From Burkholderiales bacterium (GTDB lineage: Bacteria > Pseudomonadota > Gammaproteobacteria > Burkholderiales > Nitrosomonadaceae), in the NCBI GenBank assembly GCA_024235735.1, contig JACKLU010000006.1:1-64000 (forward strand): DNA of 64,000 nucleotides, read 5' to 3'. Of this stretch, positions 60,679 through 64,000 are shown piece after piece. Under the pieces are notes generated by a model. That model had not been told where the DNA came from. It made no database searches and saw nothing but the letters and a program-made list of their open reading frames with translations. The position numbers and the translations under genes are program-made. Position 1 is the first letter of the stretch. Each line of letters starts with the position of its first letter.

Positions 60679-61737
60679 GTGAATCACGTTGTTATCATCG
60701 CTTCTGCTCAATTTGGCTATCACATTGACACCTACTACTACTGCAAGCATCTGAAACACAGGTGCAACGTAACTTATATCGGATGGAATCAAGGCTTATC
60801 CCCTGTTGTTCTGGATGGTATTGAAGTTATCTCTGTCAGCCGGAAAGGCGGCCTGATTCGAGTTCTGAGATTGCTGAATGCCATCTGGCGTCAGACAACG
60901 AACAAAAATTCCATCGTATTCATCAAGTACTTCAAGTTTTTATCCTGGTTTTTCCGAATGATGCGTCCGCGCAACCCGATGGTGCTGGATATCCGCACCG
61001 GATCTGTTGAGACAAGCAGCGTTCTGCGCTTTCTCTACGATACTGTTTTAAAAATCGAAGCACTGTTTTTTAAACATATCACCGTCATATCCGGCGGACT
61101 TTCCGAGAAACTGGGGCTGCGCAATATCAGGCTGCTGCCTTTGGGTGCGGAAACTATTTCCCCTGCTGACAAAGTTTTTGACACCTGCCGGATGCTGTAT
61201 GTGGGAACACTCTACAACCGCAGAATCGAAACGCTGATCCACGGATTGGCGGATTATCATGCGCAAGCGGATACCCATGATAAAAAAATTTTTTTGACCA
61301 TTGTCGGCGATGGCTCGCCTGGACAGCTGGATGGGTTGATCGCGATAGCCGCGGAACGGGGTTTGAACGATATCGTCGCATTTACGGGCCGGGTACCGCA
61401 TGATCAGCTAAAGCCCATCTTCGATACCCATAATGTGGGCATCTCCTACATTCCATTGACACCATTTTTTGATCACCAGCCACCGACAAAAACTTTTGAA
61501 TACCTCATGTCCGGCATGCCGGTCATTGCCACGAGAACAAGCGCCAATCAATTGGTTATTACTTCCGAGAATGGCGTCCTGATTGGCGATACCGCCGAGG
61601 AAGTATGCCGGGGCATCAAAGTCATGCTGCAAAAACTGAATCGATTCTCATCCGAACAGATCAGGCAATCCTGCCAGGACTATGCATGGCCGAAGATCGT
61701 GGACAATCTCTATACCTATTTATGCGATTTGAAATAA
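60679..61737 (+). CDS. Glycosyltransferase family 4-type
   Basis: A 352-residue GT-B glycosyltransferase: VLDIRTGSVETS in the acceptor half, then RMLYVGTLYNRRIETLI, LTIVGDGSPG, VAFTGRVPHDQL and PPTKTFEYLMSGMPVIATRTSANQLVI with the donor-binding E-x7-E-like region. It lacks a signal peptide and acts in the cytoplasm on a lipid-linked glycan. The start is GTG. It ends four bases before the next transferase gene, so the pair is one operon. Confidence 0.88.
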   Translation: MNHVVIIASAQFGYHIDTYYYCKHLKHRCNVTYIGWNQGLSPVVLDGIEVISVSRKGGLIRVLRLLNAIWRQTTNKNSIVFIKYFKFLSWFFRMMRPRNPMVLDIRTGSVETSSVLRFLYDTVLKIEALFFKHITVISGGLSEKLGLRNIRLLPLGAETISPADKVFDTCRMLYVGTLYNRRIETLIHGLADYHAQADTHDKKIFLTIVGDGSPGQLDGLIAIAAERGLNDIVAFTGRVPHDQLKPIFDTHNVGISYIPLTPFFDHQPPTKTFEYLMSGMPVIATRTSANQLVITSENGVLIGDTAEEVCRGIKVMLQKLNRFSSEQIRQSCQDYAWPKIVDNLYTYLCDLK

Positions 61738-61741
61738 CTTC

Positions 61742-62977
61742 ATGAAAAATACTTTACTGTCCCTGAATACTTACCATTACCGGCGTGGCGGTTCAGACGC
61801 GGTTTTTTTTGATCATCAGAAACTTTTTCAGGACATTCGCTGGAATACCGTGGCCTTCACCATGCATCACCCCAGGAATATGCCGTCAGAATGGGCGGAC
61901 TATTTTGCCGATGAACTGGAATTTGGTCACGACTACAGCTTATTGCAAAAAATGATTATGGCAGGTAAGGTCATCTATTCATGGGAAGCCAAGGCAAAGC
62001 TAAAAAAACTGATCCGGCATACCCGGCCGGATATTGCACATGCGCATTGTATTTATCATCACCTATCACCATCGGTGCTGAGTGCACTCAGGGAAGAAGG
62101 CATTCCCACGGTCATGACCGCGCACGATTTAAAAATTGCCTGCCCCGCCTACAAGATGCTCAACAAAACGGGCATCTGTGAATCATGCAAACAAGGCAAT
62201 CTGCTGCATGTCGTCAAAAACCGCTGCATACACAATTCGCTGTCGGCAAGCATACTTGTCGGCATCGAATCCGCTGTGCATAAAACGCTGGGGCTATATA
62301 AAAACAATCTTGACAGAATTATCACGCCCAGCCGTTTTTACCGCGACAAACTGATCGAATGGGGCTGGCCGGCAGACCAATTGGTCTACATCCCTAATTT
62401 TATCCACTACGAGTCCTATACCCCGCATTTCAATGCTGGCGATTATTTTCTCTATTTTGGACGACTGGCGCCCGAGAAAGGCGTTGATACCCTGATCAAG
62501 GCTGCTTTGGCCGCCGGAATCCGCTTAAAAATTGCCGGCACCGGACCCGATGAACAAAAACTGCGTCAGTTGCTGCCTGACGGCTGCACAACAATCGAAT
62601 TTATGGGATTCTGCAGCGGCGACACATTGTGGTCACTGATACAACACGCCAGGGCCGTCGTTCTGCCTTCGCAATGGTATGAGAATGCGCCAATCAGCAT
62701 CCTCGAATCCTATGCCTGCGGAAAACCGGTTATCGGCGCTCAAATAGGCGGCATAACCGAAATGCTGATACCGGATGAAACCGGTCTGTTATTTGAATCC
62801 GGTAATACAGCGGCGTTAACCGCGCAGCTACTGAAAGTTCAGGACATGTCCGATGCGCAGCTACAAGCAATGGGACGCGCCGGTCATCACTTTGCAACGA
62901 CGACATTCACCGTTAACCGCTATCTGGACAGCATGTGCGATTTGTATCAATCGCTCGGGGTGAAATTTATCAGTTAA
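61742..62977 (+). CDS. Glycosyltransferase family 4
   Basis: A 411-residue GT4 enzyme: N-terminal GGSDAVFFDHQKLF, C-terminal YFGRLAPEKGVDTLIKAAL, IAGTGPDEQKLR, EFMGFCSGD and APISILESYACGKPVIGAQIGGITEM. A cysteine cluster near residue 145 (CPAYKMLNKTGICESC) is seen in related capsule and exopolysaccharide enzymes. It probably adds a sugar to the same polymer as its neighbour. Confidence 0.92.
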   Translation: MKNTLLSLNTYHYRRGGSDAVFFDHQKLFQDIRWNTVAFTMHHPRNMPSEWADYFADELEFGHDYSLLQKMIMAGKVIYSWEAKAKLKKLIRHTRPDIAHAHCIYHHLSPSVLSALREEGIPTVMTAHDLKIACPAYKMLNKTGICESCKQGNLLHVVKNRCIHNSLSASILVGIESAVHKTLGLYKNNLDRIITPSRFYRDKLIEWGWPADQLVYIPNFIHYESYTPHFNAGDYFLYFGRLAPEKGVDTLIKAALAAGIRLKIAGTGPDEQKLRQLLPDGCTTIEFMGFCSGDTLWSLIQHARAVVLPSQWYENAPISILESYACGKPVIGAQIGGITEMLIPDETGLLFESGNTAALTAQLLKVQDMSDAQLQAMGRAGHHFATTTFTVNRYLDSMCDLYQSLGVKFIS

Positions 62978-63045
62978 CAGTGTATTTATCCCAGGGAGGG
63001 CTCTAAAAAGTCAGCTCCGATAGCAATCAGCTGAGGTTTCCAGCC

Positions 63046-64000
63046 TCAACACCCGGTTAAAGCCATCTGCCACTTCCAGGCCGTTTCCATCATCTCATCG
63101 AGGTCGTGCTGGCAAGTCCAGTTAAGCAATTGCTCGGCTTTTGACGCATCGGCCCAGATCTGCTCAACGTCCCCGGCTCTTCGCGCGCCGATAACATAGG
63201 CTAATTCCTTCCCGCTGACTTTTTCGAAAGCCTTGATCACGTCCAGTACACTGTATCCCTTGCCGGCGCCCAGATTAAACACTTCGCAATTCTGTTGCAT
63301 GCCAAACGCAAAATCCAGTGCCTTGACATGCGCCTTGGCCAAATCGACGACATGAATGTAATCGCGGATATTGGTGCCATCCGGTGTGTCGTAGTCGTTG
63401 CCGAAAACCGTCAGTTTCTCGCGAATCCCTGCCGCTGTCTGCGTGATATACGGCACCAGATTATCGGGTACACCCAGCGGCAATTCACCAATACACGCTG
63501 AAGAATGCGCACCAACCGGATTGAAATACCGCAGAATTACGCCCTTGAAACCACCATGTTTGCATAAATCTTTTAGAATCTGCTCGCAAACCAGTTTAGT
63601 CGTGCCGTACGGTGAAATCGCTTCGGTAACGGGGTGCGTCTCGTCAATCGGTGAACGCCTGGTATCGCCGTAAACCGTACAGCTGGAAGAAAACACCATC
63701 GTTTTAACGTTATTCTGTTGCATGACTTGTTGCAACGTGATCATGCCATCAATATTATTTCTGTAGTATTTGAACGGCTGCCGAACAGACTCACCGACAG
63801 CCTTGTGCGCGGCAAAATGAATGACGCCATCAATGGTCTCCTGTTGAAACACAGCATCAAGCGCCAACGCATCAGTGATATCGACAATATGCAGTTTTAC
63901 AGGGATACCGGTAATAGCGGTAATCCGCCGCGCGACTTCCTTGATTGAATTCGACAGATTGTCGACCACGATGACATTAACATTTTGTTCCTGTAGCGCC
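63046..64000 (-). CDS. galE: UDP-glucose 4-epimerase, incomplete at the window edge
   Basis: The last about 317 codons of GalE; the N-terminal GxxGxxG segment lies outside the window, and VVDNLSNS is the first visible landmark. FAAHKAVGESV, SSSCTVYGD (Ser), SPYGTTKLVCEQ with the Tyr and Lys of the catalytic pair, and LRYFNPVGAH are present. It interconverts UDP-glucose and UDP-galactose, so it supplies galactose to the nearby transferases. It converges with the glycosyltransferase genes. A later ATG at 63969 is inside the gene. Confidence 0.94.
   Translation of the reverse strand, partial: ALQEQNVNVIVVDNLSNSIKEVARRITAITGIPVKLHIVDITDALALDAVFQQETIDGVIHFAAHKAVGESVRQPFKYYRNNIDGMITLQQVMQQNNVKTMVFSSSCTVYGDTRRSPIDETHPVTEAISPYGTTKLVCEQILKDLCKHGGFKGVILRYFNPVGAHSSACIGELPLGVPDNLVPYITQTAAGIREKLTVFGNDYDTPDGTNIRDYIHVVDLAKAHVKALDFAFGMQQNCEVFNLGAGKGYSVLDVIKAFEKVSGKELAYVIGARRAGDVEQIWADASKAEQLLNWTCQHDLDEMMETAWKWQMALTGC

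Overview
The window looks like the chromosome of a betaproteobacterium, most likely Nitrosomonas or a close relative. This is inferred from moderate GC, PEP-CTERM exported proteins beside exopolysaccharide genes, and a dense load of IS3, IS110/IS1111 and IS1595 elements; no rRNA or core marker is present to prove it.

1-37,300 is a type VI secretion (T6SS) locus with its accessory genes. The core is arranged divergently around 25.7 kb. On the minus strand lie tssB-tssC-hcp-tssE-tssF-tssG-vgrG, a DUF4123 adaptor gene and an effector tail: a lipoprotein caspase homologue, a duplicated-domain protein, an effector with a possible ART-fold toxin end, a small unknown, a Tle1-type lipase and DUF2931. 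On the plus strand lie tssK-tssL(OmpA)-tssM-tagF and a PpkA-like kinase, followed on the minus strand by an FHA protein, a PppA phosphatase and an OmpA-like protein. The far left adds an FHA/lytic transglycosylase fusion, a DUF4214-like protein, a TPR-CHAT lipoprotein, a second caspase lipoprotein, two small lipoproteins and a PAAR protein. I saw no tssA, tssH/clpV or tssJ. An IS1595 element with 8-bp target duplications splits the effector tail, and between hcp and tssE lies a scar holding the start of one tssE and the end of one tssC.

37,435-40,262 is a nested insertion pile: an IS1111-type element sits inside an IS3-family element, which sits inside the left-end relic of another IS3-family element. 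A BrnT-type toxin-antitoxin pair follows.

41,400-49,805 is an integrated element bounded by 47-bp direct repeats that match the 3' part of a tRNA-Thr(CGU) from the anticodon loop to CCA. It carries an integrase, an AlpA-like regulator, a Toprim primase-like protein, a RepA-like ATPase, an iteron-rich stretch, one HK97-type major capsid gene and decayed DNA, so it resembles a phage satellite. Beyond it come a RelE/Xre pair, a broken brnT with intact brnA, and a second integrase cut by an IS3-family element.

53-64 kb is an envelope and exopolysaccharide region: a Pro-rich secreted protein, the DUF3570/DUF4266 pair, three PEP-CTERM proteins, galU, two family-4 glycosyltransferases and galE (running off the window). 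Two identical 17-bp palindromes and a sigma-54-like promoter suggest NtrC-type control of part of this region.
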